Origin: Rhodospirillum centenum SW
GTDB taxonomy: Bacteria; Pseudomonadota; Alphaproteobacteria; Azospirillales; Azospirillaceae
Assembly: GCF_000016185.1 (NCBI RefSeq)
Contig: NC_011420.2
Location: forward strand, 1,384,501 to 1,448,500
Reading direction: 5' to 3'
DNA: 64,000 nt
Shown here: positions 37,549-47,223 of the stretch, in pieces
Position numbering within the stretch: the stretch's first letter is position 1
How the letters are laid out: the number at the start of each line of letters is the position of its first letter
Translations under genes and position numbers: made by a program
The notes under the pieces: model-generated
What the model saw: only the letters and a program-made list of their open reading frames with translations
Told to the model about the DNA's origin: nothing
Database searches by the model: none

Positions 37549-38751
37549 ATGGAACCCGACGTCAATGCCCTGCGGGCGGACTGGTCCGAGCCGACGCGGA
37601 TACGGTTCGGTGCCGGCCGTGTCTCGGAACTGCCGGCGGTCTGCCGGGCGCTGGGCATCACCCGGCCGCTGGTGGTGACCGATCCGGGACTGGCCGATCT
37701 CGCCATCCTGCGCAGGGCGGTGCAGAGCTGCGAGACCAGCGGGCTGCTGCCCGGTCTGTTCTCCCATCTGCGGCCGAACCCGACCCTGGACCATGCCCAG
37801 GCGGCGGCCCAGGCCTTCCGTGACGGGGGCCATGACGGCATCATCGGTTTCGGCGGCGGCACCGCGCTGGAGGTGGCCAAGGTCGCCGCCCTGATCTGCG
37901 GGGAGACCGCCCCGCCCCAGGCCTTCGCCGCCGCCCCGGGCGAGACCCCGCGCGTCCCCGGCTTCGGACTCCTGCCGCCCATCGTCGCCGTGCCGACCAC
38001 AGGGGGCAGCGGGGCGGAGGCGCGCGCTTATGCCCTGATCACCGATCCGGACGGCAACCGGCGACGGCGGCGCGTCCTGCTGCATCCGGGCATGCTGCCT
38101 GCCTGCGTCATTGCCGATCCTGTGCTGACCACCGGACTGGCGCCGGCACTGACCGCCGCAACCGGCATGAACGCCCTGGCCCACAATCTGGAAGCCTACT
38201 GCGCCCTGGGATTCGACCCGGCCGCGGACGGCATGGCGGCGGAAGGCGTGCGGCTGCTGCGCCGGCATCTGGCCGACGCCGTGCGCGACGGCAACAACCT
38301 GCTGGCCCGGGGAATGGTGCTGGCCGCCGCCTCGCTGGGCGGCGCGGCGACCCGCAAGGGGCTGGGAGCCGTGCAGGCCCTGACATCGCCCCTCATCGCC
38401 GTGACGGAGGCGCACCAGGGGCTGGTGATGGCGGTCATCACGCCCTACGTGCTGGTCCATAACCGCCCGGCGGTGGAGGAGCGGATCACCCGGCTGGCGG
38501 CCTGCCTGGGGCTGGACCGGCCGGGCTTCGACAGCTTCCTCACCTGCCTGCTGACCCTGCGCGAGGAGCTGGGCATCCCGCACACCCTGCGCGATCTGGG
38601 GGTGACGGAGGAGCGGGTCGCCGACCTGGTGGAGGAGGCCGCGAACGATCCCTTCGCCCGCGGCAATCCGGTACCGTTGACGGCGGAAGCGGCGCGCTCC
38701 CTCTACGCCCGTGCCCTGGACGGCGACCTGGACGGCGCCGACCGACGCTGA
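37549..38751 (+). CDS. Iron-containing alcohol dehydrogenase
   Basis: 400 residues of the group III dehydrogenase family. NAD-binding GFGGGTALEVAKVAA, then VPTTGGSGAEARAYALIT, and the iron ligands expected in IADPVLTTGLAP (Asp), GMNALAHNLEAYCA (His) and ITVTEAHQGLVMAVITPYVL (His). In typical members a further histidine follows; here HNRPAVEE is a candidate. Oxidises or reduces alcohols such as 1,3-propanediol or lactaldehyde; substrate unknown. Confidence 0.88.
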   Translation: MEPDVNALRADWSEPTRIRFGAGRVSELPAVCRALGITRPLVVTDPGLADLAILRRAVQSCETSGLLPGLFSHLRPNPTLDHAQAAAQAFRDGGHDGIIGFGGGTALEVAKVAALICGETAPPQAFAAAPGETPRVPGFGLLPPIVAVPTTGGSGAEARAYALITDPDGNRRRRRVLLHPGMLPACVIADPVLTTGLAPALTAATGMNALAHNLEAYCALGFDPAADGMAAEGVRLLRRHLADAVRDGNNLLARGMVLAAASLGGAATRKGLGAVQALTSPLIAVTEAHQGLVMAVITPYVLVHNRPAVEERITRLAACLGLDRPGFDSFLTCLLTLREELGIPHTLRDLGVTEERVADLVEEAANDPFARGNPVPLTAEAARSLYARALDGDLDGADRR

Positions 38752-38776
38752 GCGGCCGGCCCGTTCCACCCGCGCA

Positions 38777-39133
38777 TCACTTCCGGGTCCAGCGCCCGGC
38801 TGCGTTCATCACGTACTGGCCCGAGGGCGTGGCGCCGACCAGCCGGTCTCCGGCGACGGCCTGGACCTGGGCCAGCGACTGGCCGGTGCTCTGGGCGACC
38901 TGGGCGTACTGCTTGCGCCGTTCGGCATTGACCCGGTCCACCATGCTGCGGACATCGGCCGGCACCTCGTCCTTGACGAAGCCGACCAGACCGTCGGGCT
39001 TCTCCCCGACCAGACCGGCCTGCTTGGCGGCGACAAGGCTCTCCTGCGCCATGACGGGCACTCCGGCGAGAAGCGGACCCGCCAGCACCAGGACGGCAAG
39101 CAGGCGGGCGGCGATGCAGAGAATGGTCTTCAT
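38777..39133 (-). CDS. ydbL: YdbL family protein (DUF1318)
   Basis: 118 residues with signal peptide about 1-29 (AGVPVMAQE). The mature part matches DUF1318/YdbL: KQAGLVGEKPDGLVGFV, VNAERRKQYAQVAQSTGQSLAQVQAVAGDRLV and the ending SGQYVMNAAGRWTRK. In E. coli YdbL is a periplasmic regulator of the YdbH-YnbE bridge carrying phospholipids to the outer membrane. The three genes overlap by 4 bp each, which is strong support for co-function. Confidence 0.9.
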   Translation of the reverse strand: MKTILCIAARLLAVLVLAGPLLAGVPVMAQESLVAAKQAGLVGEKPDGLVGFVKDEVPADVRSMVDRVNAERRKQYAQVAQSTGQSLAQVQAVAGDRLVGATPSGQYVMNAAGRWTRK

Positions 39134-39351
39134 TTCTTCGTGCCCTCCCCGGGCAGACCGAACAGGTCGGGGTTCTCGCGGAACACCTGATCGAGTTCAC
39201 GGTCGATCCTGACCCGGACCTCCTGCTCGACCCGGATGTTCAGGTTGATCTCGATGGGTTTGTCGGGCGCCTGCACCTTCACCGTGGGGGTGCAGGCGCC
39301 GGCCAGGAGGAGCAACACGGTGGCCGCTCGCAAGGGTCTGTCGGTCGTCAT
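39130..39351 (-). CDS. ynbE: YnbE-family lipoprotein
   Basis: 73-residue lipoprotein, lipobox LLLAGAC with Cys20. The mature part (VKVQAPDKPIEINLNIRVEQEVRVRIDRELDQVFRENPDLF) is the YnbE signature. In E. coli, YnbE multimers sit in the outer membrane and dock to YdbH to complete the trans-envelope lipid bridge. Overlaps ydbH and ydbL by 4 bp. Confidence 0.92.
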   Translation of the reverse strand: MTTDRPLRAATVLLLLAGACTPTVKVQAPDKPIEINLNIRVEQEVRVRIDRELDQVFRENPDLFGLPGEGTKK

Positions 39352-41975
39352 TGTGCCTTTCCGTACTGCTCGATGCGGGCCTTCACGGCGTCCGGGATGC
39401 GGTAGGCCCCCAGGCCGCTGCGCAGGATCGTGTCGAGCGCACCGCTGAGATTAAGGTTCAAGGCCACGGGATAGCCACCATAGAACTCCGGGTTGGCGCC
39501 CCGGATGTTCAGCGTCACCCGCATCTCGCCGCCGACGGTGCCGTCGATGCCGATGCCGAGCTGCTGGTAATGGAAGTCCTCCAGCACCTGCATGACCAGG
39601 GCCGTGTTCTCGTTCTTCGAGGCGTCCAGGAAGTCGGGCGGCACGGCGGGATCGTAACGCAGGGTGCCCGGCGCCTCCGCCTCCAGCCGGCCGCCCTCGA
39701 AGCGGATGCGGCGGCCCGCGACGATGACGGGGATGCGGCCGTTCAGGATGCCGGAACCGGCCAACCCCTCCACCCCCGCCGTGCCCAGGACCTCGCCCAG
39801 GCGCAGGCCCCTGGCCTCCAGGGCCAGCTCATGGCGCGGGTCGGACAGGGAGACCGTCACGGGGGCGGCGCTGACCGTGCCGCCGGCCCAGGCGAAGGAC
39901 GCCTGCGCCAGGGTCAGCGTCTTCCCACCGCTCACCCCGAAGCGGATCAGCCCGTCGGTCAGGGGCAGGCCCACATCCAGGAGCGCCGCGGACAGGAGCT
40001 GTTCGCCCGGCGTCGCCAGCGGGCGCAGGCTGCTGGCGGTCAGCACGCCGTTCAGCCCCTGCGCCCTGAAAGCCGGTCCGGCCAGCGTGAGATCGTCCAG
40101 CAGGAGTTCCGCGGAGCCTTTCGAGGCCTTCGGCCCCCAGCCGATTCCGGCGCGCAGGCCGATACGGCCGCGCGCCTCCTCCACCGTGCCCGACAGGAGC
40201 GGGAACAGCTCGGCGGGCGTGCGGCCGCCCTCGCGGAAGCGCAGGGGGTGCAGCACGAGCTTCGCCGAGCCCGTCCCCGACGCCACGTCGTGCGCCCCCG
40301 TGGCGTCGATCACCAGGAAGCCCTCGGCCCCCTGCCCCTCTGCCGTGAAGTCCAGCCGCCCCAGGGGATCGCCGCCGGCCGTGGCGGTGACCGACAGGGG
40401 CGCCACCCAGCCGGTCCCGGGGCCGGCCCGCAGGCTGGAGGCCGCAGCCTCGACGCGGAGCGGTGGCGTTCCCTCTCCGGGGCGGTAGTCGGCGGTCAGT
40501 GTCACCCCCGCGGCGACACCGCCGTAGGGCGGCAGCTCGATCCGTCCGCCGGACAGGGCGAGCGTCGCCCCGGCAAGGCCGCCATCGCGCAGCCGCAGGT
40601 CCAGCCGGTCGATGCCGCCACCGAGCACGGCCTGTCCGATCTCCGCCCCCAGCCCGCCGGTCAGGGAGACGGCCACACCCTCCCCGCCCTGCTCAAAGCG
40701 CAGGCGCAGCGGCTCCGACGCCGGGTCCGCTCCCGGCCGCAGGGCGAGAAACCAGGGTCCGTCCCCGCGCAGCGTCTCGGGCAGCAGGGCGGCGAGGCCG
40801 GGCGCCGGGGCCAGTTCCGCCGTCGCATCGGTCGCCGCCTCGAACAGCAGCGCCCCGCCGTCACGGCGCAATCGGCCGGCCGCCTCCACCGTCGCGGCAT
40901 CGGTCACGCCGGGCCAGCCCAGCCGGTCGCCGCGCAGCGCCAGGTCCACGGGCGGCACGCTGCCGTCCAGGGGACCCGCGGCGCGCAGGCTCAGCAGCGC
41001 GCGGCCCCGCACCGGCAGGTCGAGGCCGGCCAGGGCCAGTGCCGCCGGCAGATCGGGTAGCGTGAGGTCCGCCAGGGCGCTGAAGGCCGGGGCGCCGTCC
41101 GGCCCCGGCGCAGCGTTGCCCGTGACCTGGACGGCCGTACCGCCCGGCGCCCGCAGCACGGCAGCCAGCTCCTGCCGGGGACCGGCGCCGCGCCAGTCGA
41201 GATCGAGGGAGAGGCGTTCGGGCAGCCGCACCTCCGCCCCCCGCACCTGAACCCGGGCCTGTCCCTCCGGCAGCCCGCCGGGCCGCCAGGACAGTTCGGC
41301 CGAGCCGCTCATGCTGCCCGCGGCGTCCCCAGGCGCCGGCTGGATGTCCAGTTCCCCCGCCAGCGCCCCGTCGGGCGCGAGCCGGGCGGAGAGCGTGCCG
41401 ATACCGGCGGCGCCGGCCACGTCCAGCCCCAGCAGGGCATCGACCACGTAGCCGCCGGGGTCCGGCTGGTCGAGTGTGGCGCTGAGGGAAAGCACCGTCT
41501 CCCCGGCCGGGGTGGCGACGGTCAGGCTGCCGCGTTCGATCACGATGCGGTCCACCGGCAGGGCGGGAAGGCCGCCGGACGAGCCCTCGTCAGACGCCAC
41601 CTCCACGGTGCGCCCCTCCAGCCGGACGCCGCCGGCGTCCGCGGCCAGCCGCAGCCGCGCACCGGCCAGGGTGACCCGGTCGATCCGGCCAGCCAGCAGC
41701 CCGGCAGGCGAGTACTCCACGCTCACACGGTCCACCCCCTGGTCGCCGGAGAGTCGCACGGCCGCCGCCGCCCCCGTCAGGCCCAGACGGTCGAGCGCCA
41801 CCTCCGCCTGCTCCCAGCCGGCCGCGCGCAGGGCGGCCTGGACCTGCGATTCGGCCAGACCGGGAAGGGTCACGGCCAACAGGCTGAGCGCCGCCGTGCC
41901 CGCCAGGAGAGCGGCAAGGGTGGCACGCCGTCCTTTGCGGCGTTCTTTCACGGGGCGGGGTCCGGGAACCGACAT
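39348..41975 (-). CDS. ydbH: YdbH family AsmA-like intermembrane lipid transport protein
   Basis: 875 residues from the ATG at 41975 (MSVPGPRPVKERRKG); a start at 42026 is possible and the frame is open even further. An N-terminal membrane anchor (about 16-38) is followed by a long, largely beta-stranded periplasmic repeat, the elongated hydrophobic groove of AsmA-like proteins. The C-terminal part (NIRGANPEFYGGYPVALNLNLSGALDTILRSGLGAYRIPDAVKARIEQY) is typical of YdbH/DUF3971-type proteins. With YnbE and YdbL it should form a phospholipid bridge between inner and outer membrane. Homology is inferred from gene order and composition as much as sequence. Confidence 0.87.
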   Translation of the reverse strand: MSVPGPRPVKERRKGRRATLAALLAGTAALSLLAVTLPGLAESQVQAALRAAGWEQAEVALDRLGLTGAAAAVRLSGDQGVDRVSVEYSPAGLLAGRIDRVTLAGARLRLAADAGGVRLEGRTVEVASDEGSSGGLPALPVDRIVIERGSLTVATPAGETVLSLSATLDQPDPGGYVVDALLGLDVAGAAGIGTLSARLAPDGALAGELDIQPAPGDAAGSMSGSAELSWRPGGLPEGQARVQVRGAEVRLPERLSLDLDWRGAGPRQELAAVLRAPGGTAVQVTGNAAPGPDGAPAFSALADLTLPDLPAALALAGLDLPVRGRALLSLRAAGPLDGSVPPVDLALRGDRLGWPGVTDAATVEAAGRLRRDGGALLFEAATDATAELAPAPGLAALLPETLRGDGPWFLALRPGADPASEPLRLRFEQGGEGVAVSLTGGLGAEIGQAVLGGGIDRLDLRLRDGGLAGATLALSGGRIELPPYGGVAAGVTLTADYRPGEGTPPLRVEAAASSLRAGPGTGWVAPLSVTATAGGDPLGRLDFTAEGQGAEGFLVIDATGAHDVASGTGSAKLVLHPLRFREGGRTPAELFPLLSGTVEEARGRIGLRAGIGWGPKASKGSAELLLDDLTLAGPAFRAQGLNGVLTASSLRPLATPGEQLLSAALLDVGLPLTDGLIRFGVSGGKTLTLAQASFAWAGGTVSAAPVTVSLSDPRHELALEARGLRLGEVLGTAGVEGLAGSGILNGRIPVIVAGRRIRFEGGRLEAEAPGTLRYDPAVPPDFLDASKNENTALVMQVLEDFHYQQLGIGIDGTVGGEMRVTLNIRGANPEFYGGYPVALNLNLSGALDTILRSGLGAYRIPDAVKARIEQYGKAQ

Positions 41976-42140
41976 GGCGGAAGGGGGTTGCGGAAACGAT
42001 CGGTCCCATGATGCCGCGTCCGCCATGACGATGCCACGACGGCGGGATGACGCCCCTGTGGCGCCCCTGCGGCGTCGGGGTGGCGACACCGACGCCGCGA
42101 CGGTAGTGTCGCCCGTTCCACGACCGACCGGGAGATGCCG

Positions 42141-42707
42141 ATGCCCCGCCTGATCGCCATGGTCCTTCTGCTTGCCGGCCTCGTGCTGTCGGCGCCGGCC
42201 CTGGCCCGCGACCTGGAGAACACGCTCTATCTGGACCTGCCGGCCGGGCGGGTGGTGATCGAGATGCGGCCCGATCTGGCTCCCCGGCATGTCGCCCGGA
42301 TCAAGGAGCTGGCCCGCCAGGGCTTCTACGACGGTATCCCCTTCCATCGGGTGATCGACGGCTTCATGGCCCAGACCGGCGACCCGACCGGCACCGGCGC
42401 GGGGGGCAGCGGGCGGACGCTGCCGCTGGAATCCTCGGAAGAGAAGCATGAGCGCGGAATCGTCTCGATGGCCCGCGGCAGCTCCCCGAACAGCGCCGAC
42501 AGTCAGTTCTTCATCATGTACGGCCGTCGCCCCGGGCTGGACCGGCTCTACACCGTCTGGGGGCGCGTGGTGGAGGGGATGGAGCATGTGGACGCCCTGA
42601 AGAAGGGCGACACGGCTGCCGACGGCATGGTCGAGGCCCCGGACCGCATCGTCCGCCTGCGTGTCGCCGCGGACGTGGAGGCCGGACGGCCGGACGCGGT
42701 GCGCTGA
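42141..42707 (+). CDS. Exported cyclophilin-type peptidyl-prolyl isomerase
   Basis: 188 residues. The ATG at 42135 touches the GGGAG Shine-Dalgarno; the one at 42141 has a 6-base spacing and is chosen. Signal peptide MPRLIAMVLLLAGLVLSAPALA. Cyclophilin core: RIKELARQGFYDGIPFHRVIDGFMAQTGDPTGTG, MARGSSPNSADSQFFIMYG, VWGRVVEGMEHVDAL. Periplasmic folding catalyst. The tandem neighbour is a cytosolic paralogue; the two share most of the core, so this is a local duplication with one copy given a signal peptide (or the other losing it). Confidence 0.93.
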   Translation: MPRLIAMVLLLAGLVLSAPALARDLENTLYLDLPAGRVVIEMRPDLAPRHVARIKELARQGFYDGIPFHRVIDGFMAQTGDPTGTGAGGSGRTLPLESSEEKHERGIVSMARGSSPNSADSQFFIMYGRRPGLDRLYTVWGRVVEGMEHVDALKKGDTAADGMVEAPDRIVRLRVAADVEAGRPDAVR

Positions 42708-42795
42708 CCGGTTGCAATCCCGGCCATGCCGGGTAAGGTCCCAGCGGGGCGCAAACCGCCGCCGCACGAGACAGAGACCGAAAAGGAGACGCCCT

Positions 42796-43272
<477 letters not shown>

Positions 43273-43298
43273 CCCGTCCAGCGCAGCACCGCCGGCAG

Positions 43299-43330
43299 CC
43301 GCCGCGTCCCACCCCGGGGCGCGGCGGTTT
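43299..43330 (+). terminator. Terminator of the cyclophilin genes
   Basis: CCGCCGCG (43299-43306) pairs with CGCGGCGG (43320-43327), followed by TTTTCGTTT. It separates the cyclophilins from the flagellar cluster. Confidence 0.85.
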
Positions 43331-43357
43331 TCGTTTCCGGGGTGCGGCACAATTTGC

Positions 43358-43392
43358 CGGGACCGCCCTGCAAGCCCTGCCGACGGGACCGG
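43358..43392. promoter_or_regulatory. Candidate activator (enhancer) sites upstream of flgF promoter
   Basis: CGGGACCG at 43358-43365 and CGGGACCGG at 43384-43392, centres about 26 bp apart, the second about 70 bp upstream of the -24 element; CTGCCGACG (43377-43385) overlaps the second. The same words recur upstream of the flgI and fliK sigma-54 promoters, in a position suited to a bacterial enhancer-binding protein such as FlbD. Confidence 0.4.
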
Positions 43393-43454
43393 ACTGCCCG
43401 GCCCCCGCCCGCTCAGAAAGACCGTAACTATCTGATTTTCCATACGTCCCAGAC

Positions 43455-43471
43455 TTGGCACGCCACCTGCT
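43455..43471 (+). promoter_or_regulatory. Sigma-54 promoter of the flgF operon
   Basis: TTGGCACGCCACCTGCT: GG at 43457-43458 and GC at 43469-43470 with exactly 10 bases between, a near-perfect -24/-12 element (TGGCACG-N4-CTGC). About 63 bp before the flgF start codon. Confidence 0.85.
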
Positions 43472-43533
43472 TATAGGGATGGCGAGGAAGCAGGCCGCTG
43501 CGGCGAGGCACCGGCCGAGAGTTCGAGGCGACG

Positions 43534-44256
43534 ATGGAAAACGTGCTCTATATCGCGCTCTCCCGACAGGAGGCGATGCGTCGGCAGATGGACGTGGTGG
43601 CGAACAACATCGCCAACATGAACACCTCCGGCTTCAAGTCGCAGCGCCCGCTGTTCCTGGAGTATCTGGAGCGCCCGGACCGCCGGCAGGAGCGGATGTC
43701 CTTCGTCCAGGACTACGGCCTGATGCGGAATCTCCAGGCCGGCCCCGTCACCGTCACGGACAATCCGCTGGACGTGGCGCTGCGCGGCGACGGTTACTTC
43801 GCCGTCGAGACGCTGGCCGGTCCCCGCTACACCCGCGCCGGCGGCTTCCAGCTCAACACCGACCGCGAACTGGTGGACCGCAACGGCCTGCCGGTCCTGT
43901 CCGACGCCGGCGCCCGCATCGTCATCCCCGACGGCGCCAACCAGATCAGGATCAAGGGCGACGGCAGCATCGAGACCGAGCAGGGCCCGCTTGCCCGCCT
44001 CAAGGTCGTCAGCTTCGACGACGAGCAGAAGATGCAGGAACTGGGCGGCGGCCTCTACTCCACCGAGCAGGAGGAACGCCCGGTCGAGAAGCCCGAGGTC
44101 ACGCAGGGCGCCCTCGAAGGCTCCAACGTGCAGCCCATCGTCGAGACCACCCAGATGATCGACGTGCTGCGGGCCTACCAGAACACCCAGCGGATGATCG
44201 ACAGCGAACACGAGCGCCTGCGGACCGCGATCCGCCAGCTCGGCCGCGTGCAGTAA
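43534..44256 (+). CDS. flgF: Flagellar proximal rod protein FlgF
   Basis: 240 residues of the flagellar rod. The N-terminal helix of rod/hook proteins is MENVLYIALSRQEAMRRQMDVVANNIANMNTSGFKSQRPLF, and the C-terminal helix is ALEGSNVQPIVETTQMIDVLRAYQNTQRMIDSEHERLRTAIRQLGRVQ; these pack as the coiled D0 domain. Exported by the flagellar type III system (no signal peptide). First gene of the sigma-54-driven flgF-flgG-flgA-flgH unit. Confidence 0.95.
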   Translation: MENVLYIALSRQEAMRRQMDVVANNIANMNTSGFKSQRPLFLEYLERPDRRQERMSFVQDYGLMRNLQAGPVTVTDNPLDVALRGDGYFAVETLAGPRYTRAGGFQLNTDRELVDRNGLPVLSDAGARIVIPDGANQIRIKGDGSIETEQGPLARLKVVSFDDEQKMQELGGGLYSTEQEERPVEKPEVTQGALEGSNVQPIVETTQMIDVLRAYQNTQRMIDSEHERLRTAIRQLGRVQ

Positions 44257-44268
44257 GGAGAGACGACC

Positions 44269-45054
44269 ATGCGCAGCTTGAGCATCGGCGCCACGGGCAT
44301 GCTGGCCCAGCAGCTCAATGTCGAAGTCATTTCGAACAACATCGCGAACATGACGACGACGGGCTTCAAGCGCCAGCGGGCCGAGTTCCAGGATCTGCTG
44401 TACCAGAACATGCGGCGCGTCGGCTCGACCTCCTCGGACGCCGGCACCGTCGTTCCCTCGGGCGTCCAGATCGGCGCCGGCGTGAAGACCGCCGCTGTCT
44501 ACCGGATCAACGAGCAGGGCAACATCTCCGTCACCGGCAACGCGCTGGACCTGGCGATCAACGGCCAGGGCTACTTCCAGGTCGAACTGCCGGACGGCCA
44601 GACCGCCTACACCCGGGCCGGCTCGTTCCAGCTCAACGCCGAGGGCACCATCGTCACCGCCGACGGCTACCAGCTCCAGCCCGGCCTCGTGGTCCCGGAG
44701 AATGCGGTGGACATCACCGTGAACCCGAACGGCGAGGTGCTGGTGAAGCTGGACGGCCAGACCCAGCCTGCGAACATCGGCCAGATCCAGCTCGCCACCT
44801 TCCCGAACCCGGCGGGCCTGGAGGCGATCGGCGACAACCTGCTGCTGGAGAGCCCGGCGTCGGGCAACATCATCGCCGGCAATCCGGGCGCCCCCGGCTT
44901 CGGCCGCGTGATCCAGCAGGCGCTGGAGACGTCGAACGTCAACATCGTCTCCGAGATCACGAACCTGATCACCGCCCAGCGCGCCTACGAGATGAACAGC
45001 CGCGTCATCAGCACCTCCGACCAGATGATGCAGTCCATCTCGCAGATGCGCTGA
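44269..45054 (+). CDS. flgG: Flagellar distal rod protein FlgG
   Basis: 261 residues, usual length. D0 N-helix: MRSLSIGATGMLAQQLNVEVISNNIANMTTTGFKRQRAEFQDLLYQ; the C-helix ends in ALETSNVNIVSEITNLITAQRAYEMNSRVISTSDQMMQSISQM, the diagnostic FlgG ending. Forms the distal rod. Starts 12 bp after flgF with AAGGAG. Confidence 0.97.
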   Translation: MRSLSIGATGMLAQQLNVEVISNNIANMTTTGFKRQRAEFQDLLYQNMRRVGSTSSDAGTVVPSGVQIGAGVKTAAVYRINEQGNISVTGNALDLAINGQGYFQVELPDGQTAYTRAGSFQLNAEGTIVTADGYQLQPGLVVPENAVDITVNPNGEVLVKLDGQTQPANIGQIQLATFPNPAGLEAIGDNLLLESPASGNIIAGNPGAPGFGRVIQQALETSNVNIVSEITNLITAQRAYEMNSRVISTSDQMMQSISQMR

Positions 45055-45086
45055 CGCCCAGGCCCCGCCGATACCGGACGACCGCC

Positions 45087-46067
45087 ATGACCCGCCGCTC
45101 CTTCATCGCCCTCCTGCTCGCCGGCACGCTGCTCACCAGTGCGCTCGCCGGCACCGCCGACGCGGCCGAGCCGCGGCGCGAGGCCACCGTCTCCGGCGAC
45201 CAGGTCCGCCTGGGCGATCTGTTCGACGGACTGCCCGCCGATCAGGCCGAACGGGTCATCGCCACGGCCCCGGCGCCGGGCCAGCGGTCCTGGTTCGACA
45301 GCCCCACCCTGGCCAGCCTCGCCGCCGCCCACGGCATCGACTGGAAGCCCGCCGGCGGCGCCGACCGCACGGTCGTGGTGCGGGCCAGCATCGAGGTCCC
45401 GCGGGAGGAGATCGTCGCGTCCCTGAAGCAGGCAGTTCTGGACGCCGGCGCTCCGGCCGGGCTGGAGCTGACCCTGGAGAACCGTTCCTTCACCCTGTTC
45501 CTGCCGGAAGGGGTGGAACCGACCGTGGCCTTCCGCAATGTCCGCTATGACGAGGTCCGCAACCGGGTGACGGCCGATCTGGTCGCCCCGGCCGAGGGGC
45601 CGGAGCTGGTGCGTCAGACCATCGGCGCCCGCGCCCAGGACATGGTCGAGGTTCCGATCCTGAACCGCCGCCTGGGCTCGGGCGAGGTGATCGGGGATCA
45701 GGACATCGCCTGGATCAAGGTCCCGCGGGAGCGGGTCAGCGCCGATGTGGTGACCGATCTGGAGAACCTGGTCGGCCTCGCCGCCCGGCGGACCCTGGCG
45801 GCCAACCAGCCGGTCCGCGGCCGCGACGTGCGCACCCCCGTGGTCGTCGCCCGCGGCGCCCTGGTCACCCTGCTGCTGCAGACGCCCGCCATGACCCTGA
45901 CCGCCCAGGGCAAGGCCCTGGCCGACGGCGGCCTGGGCGAGAGCGTCCGCATCGTGAACACCACCAGCAACCGGGTCGTGGACGCCACCGTCGCCGGCCC
46001 CGATCTGGTCACCGTCCTGCCCCCGGCGGTCACCGCCGCCCGCCGCATCCATTCCGCCTCGAACTGA
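45087..46067 (+). CDS. flgA: Flagellar P-ring formation chaperone FlgA
   Basis: 326 residues; signal peptide about 1-26 (ALAGTADAAE). Periplasmic chaperone assisting P-ring (FlgI) assembly. The C-terminal SAF-like domain has ILNRRLGSGEVIGDQDIAWIKV, LVGLAARRTLAANQPVRGRDVR and LTAQGKALADGGLGESVRIVNTTSNRVVDATV, ending in a hydrophobic VAGPDLVTVLPP. Somewhat longer than E. coli FlgA, as often in alphaproteobacteria. Confidence 0.92.
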   Translation: MTRRSFIALLLAGTLLTSALAGTADAAEPRREATVSGDQVRLGDLFDGLPADQAERVIATAPAPGQRSWFDSPTLASLAAAHGIDWKPAGGADRTVVVRASIEVPREEIVASLKQAVLDAGAPAGLELTLENRSFTLFLPEGVEPTVAFRNVRYDEVRNRVTADLVAPAEGPELVRQTIGARAQDMVEVPILNRRLGSGEVIGDQDIAWIKVPRERVSADVVTDLENLVGLAARRTLAANQPVRGRDVRTPVVVARGALVTLLLQTPAMTLTAQGKALADGGLGESVRIVNTTSNRVVDATVAGPDLVTVLPPAVTAARRIHSASN

Positions 46068-46078
46068 GGGAGAGCACC

Positions 46079-46858
46079 ATGATCCGCCCTGTCACCACCG
46101 TCGGTACCCGCCGCTCCGGCAAGGTCCTGGTGCTCGCCGCCGCCGTGTCGCTGCTGTCCGCGTGCAGCTCCATGGACCGGCTGGCCAGCGTCGGGCAGAC
46201 GCCGCCGCTGACCCCGATCCAGAACCCGGCCACCGCCCCCGGCTACCAGCCCGTCAGCCTGCCGATGCCGGCCCCGGCCCAGGGCGAGCGCGAGGCCAAT
46301 TCGCTCTGGCGGGCCGGGGCGCGGGCCTTCTTCCGCGACCAGCGGGCCAACCGGGTGGGCGATATCCTGACCATCACCATCCAGATCAACGACAAGGCCC
46401 AGATCCAGAACCAGTCGCAGCGCACCCGCAACGGCAAGGAGAACATGGGGATCCCCGGCCTGTTCGGGCTGCAGCGCAACATCGCCCGCGTGCTGCCGAC
46501 GCCGGACAACGACACGCTGGAGAGTCTGGTGAAGACGACCGCCGACAGCAGCTCGGTCGGCACCGGCAGCATCGGCCGCAGCGAACAGATCAACATGCAG
46601 GTGGCGGCGCTGATCACCCAGGTGCTGCCCAACGGCAATCTGGTCGTGCAGGGCAAGCAGGAGGTCCGGGTCAACTACGAGGTCCGGGAGCTTACCATCA
46701 ACGGCATCATCCGGCCGGAGGACATCACCTCGCAGAACACCATCAGCTACGAGAAGATCGCCGAAGCCCGCATCTCCTACGGCGGCCGGGGCCACATCAG
46801 CGACGTGCAGCAGCCGCGCTGGGGCCAGCAGGTCTTCGACATCGTCGCCCCCTTCTGA
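46079..46858 (+). CDS. flgH: Flagellar L-ring lipoprotein FlgH
   Basis: 259-residue outer-membrane lipoprotein forming the flagellar L-ring. Lipobox LLSAC (Cys29). Signature segments: SLWRAGARAFFRDQRANRVGDILTITIQINDKAQIQNQS, NLVVQGKQEVRVNYEVRELTINGIIRPEDI and the ending GQQVFDIVAPF. Last gene of the unit; starts 11 bp after flgA with GAGGGAGAG. Confidence 0.96.
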   Translation: MIRPVTTVGTRRSGKVLVLAAAVSLLSACSSMDRLASVGQTPPLTPIQNPATAPGYQPVSLPMPAPAQGEREANSLWRAGARAFFRDQRANRVGDILTITIQINDKAQIQNQSQRTRNGKENMGIPGLFGLQRNIARVLPTPDNDTLESLVKTTADSSSVGTGSIGRSEQINMQVAALITQVLPNGNLVVQGKQEVRVNYEVRELTINGIIRPEDITSQNTISYEKIAEARISYGGRGHISDVQQPRWGQQVFDIVAPF

Positions 46859-47223
46859 CCCGACGTCCCCGCACCCCCTGACAGGAGGATCAGACCAGCC
46901 CGTCATCACGGACCTGCCCCGGACCTGGAGACCGCCCTCGCTCGCCCCGAGGCTCCGGGTCCGACGGGAGCGCCCCCGACCGGACGGTCTCGCCCCGTCC
47001 GCCCGCTGTTTCCCCGGTCCCGCTTCCTTCCCGCCTCACGTTTCCTCAACCGACCGGGGCTTTCCCCTCCTCGCCGGCGTCCCTCGCCCGGACGCCACCC
47101 GAAGTCCCCCGAGCCTCGACCTCCTCCCGTCTCCGCCCTGGCGGAAGTTGTCCCGAACGGAAACGGGGCCGGCGAAAGCCGGCCCCGTTCCAGTTCAGGC
47201 ATCGGACCCGCGGGCGAGGACGA
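46859..47223. other. Intergenic region between convergent flgH and dksA
   Basis: About 365 bases, GC-rich, with no gene seen. The only clear element is the hairpin at 47162-47189. The rest contains many imperfect CCCGG/CCGGG words and no promoter. Confidence 0.4.
47162..47189 (-). terminator. Bidirectional terminator hairpin between flgH and dksA
   Basis: A 12-bp perfect stem AACGGGGCCGGC / GCCGGCCCCGTT with a GAAA tetraloop. Read toward the minus strand, the stem is followed by a pyrimidine tail (TCCGTTC), so it best serves dksA; it can also stop readthrough from flgH. Confidence 0.8.

Noticed and set aside
39351-41060. 569-codon plus-strand frame opposite ydbH
   Set aside because: Antisense shadow; ydbH is supported by the overlapping ynbE-ydbL operon.
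43455-46067. 870-codon frame running through flgF, flgG and flgA
   Set aside because: It is open because of the high GC content. Only the last part (45087-46067) is in frame with a real gene (flgA); the upstream portion is out of frame with the well-supported FlgF and FlgG.
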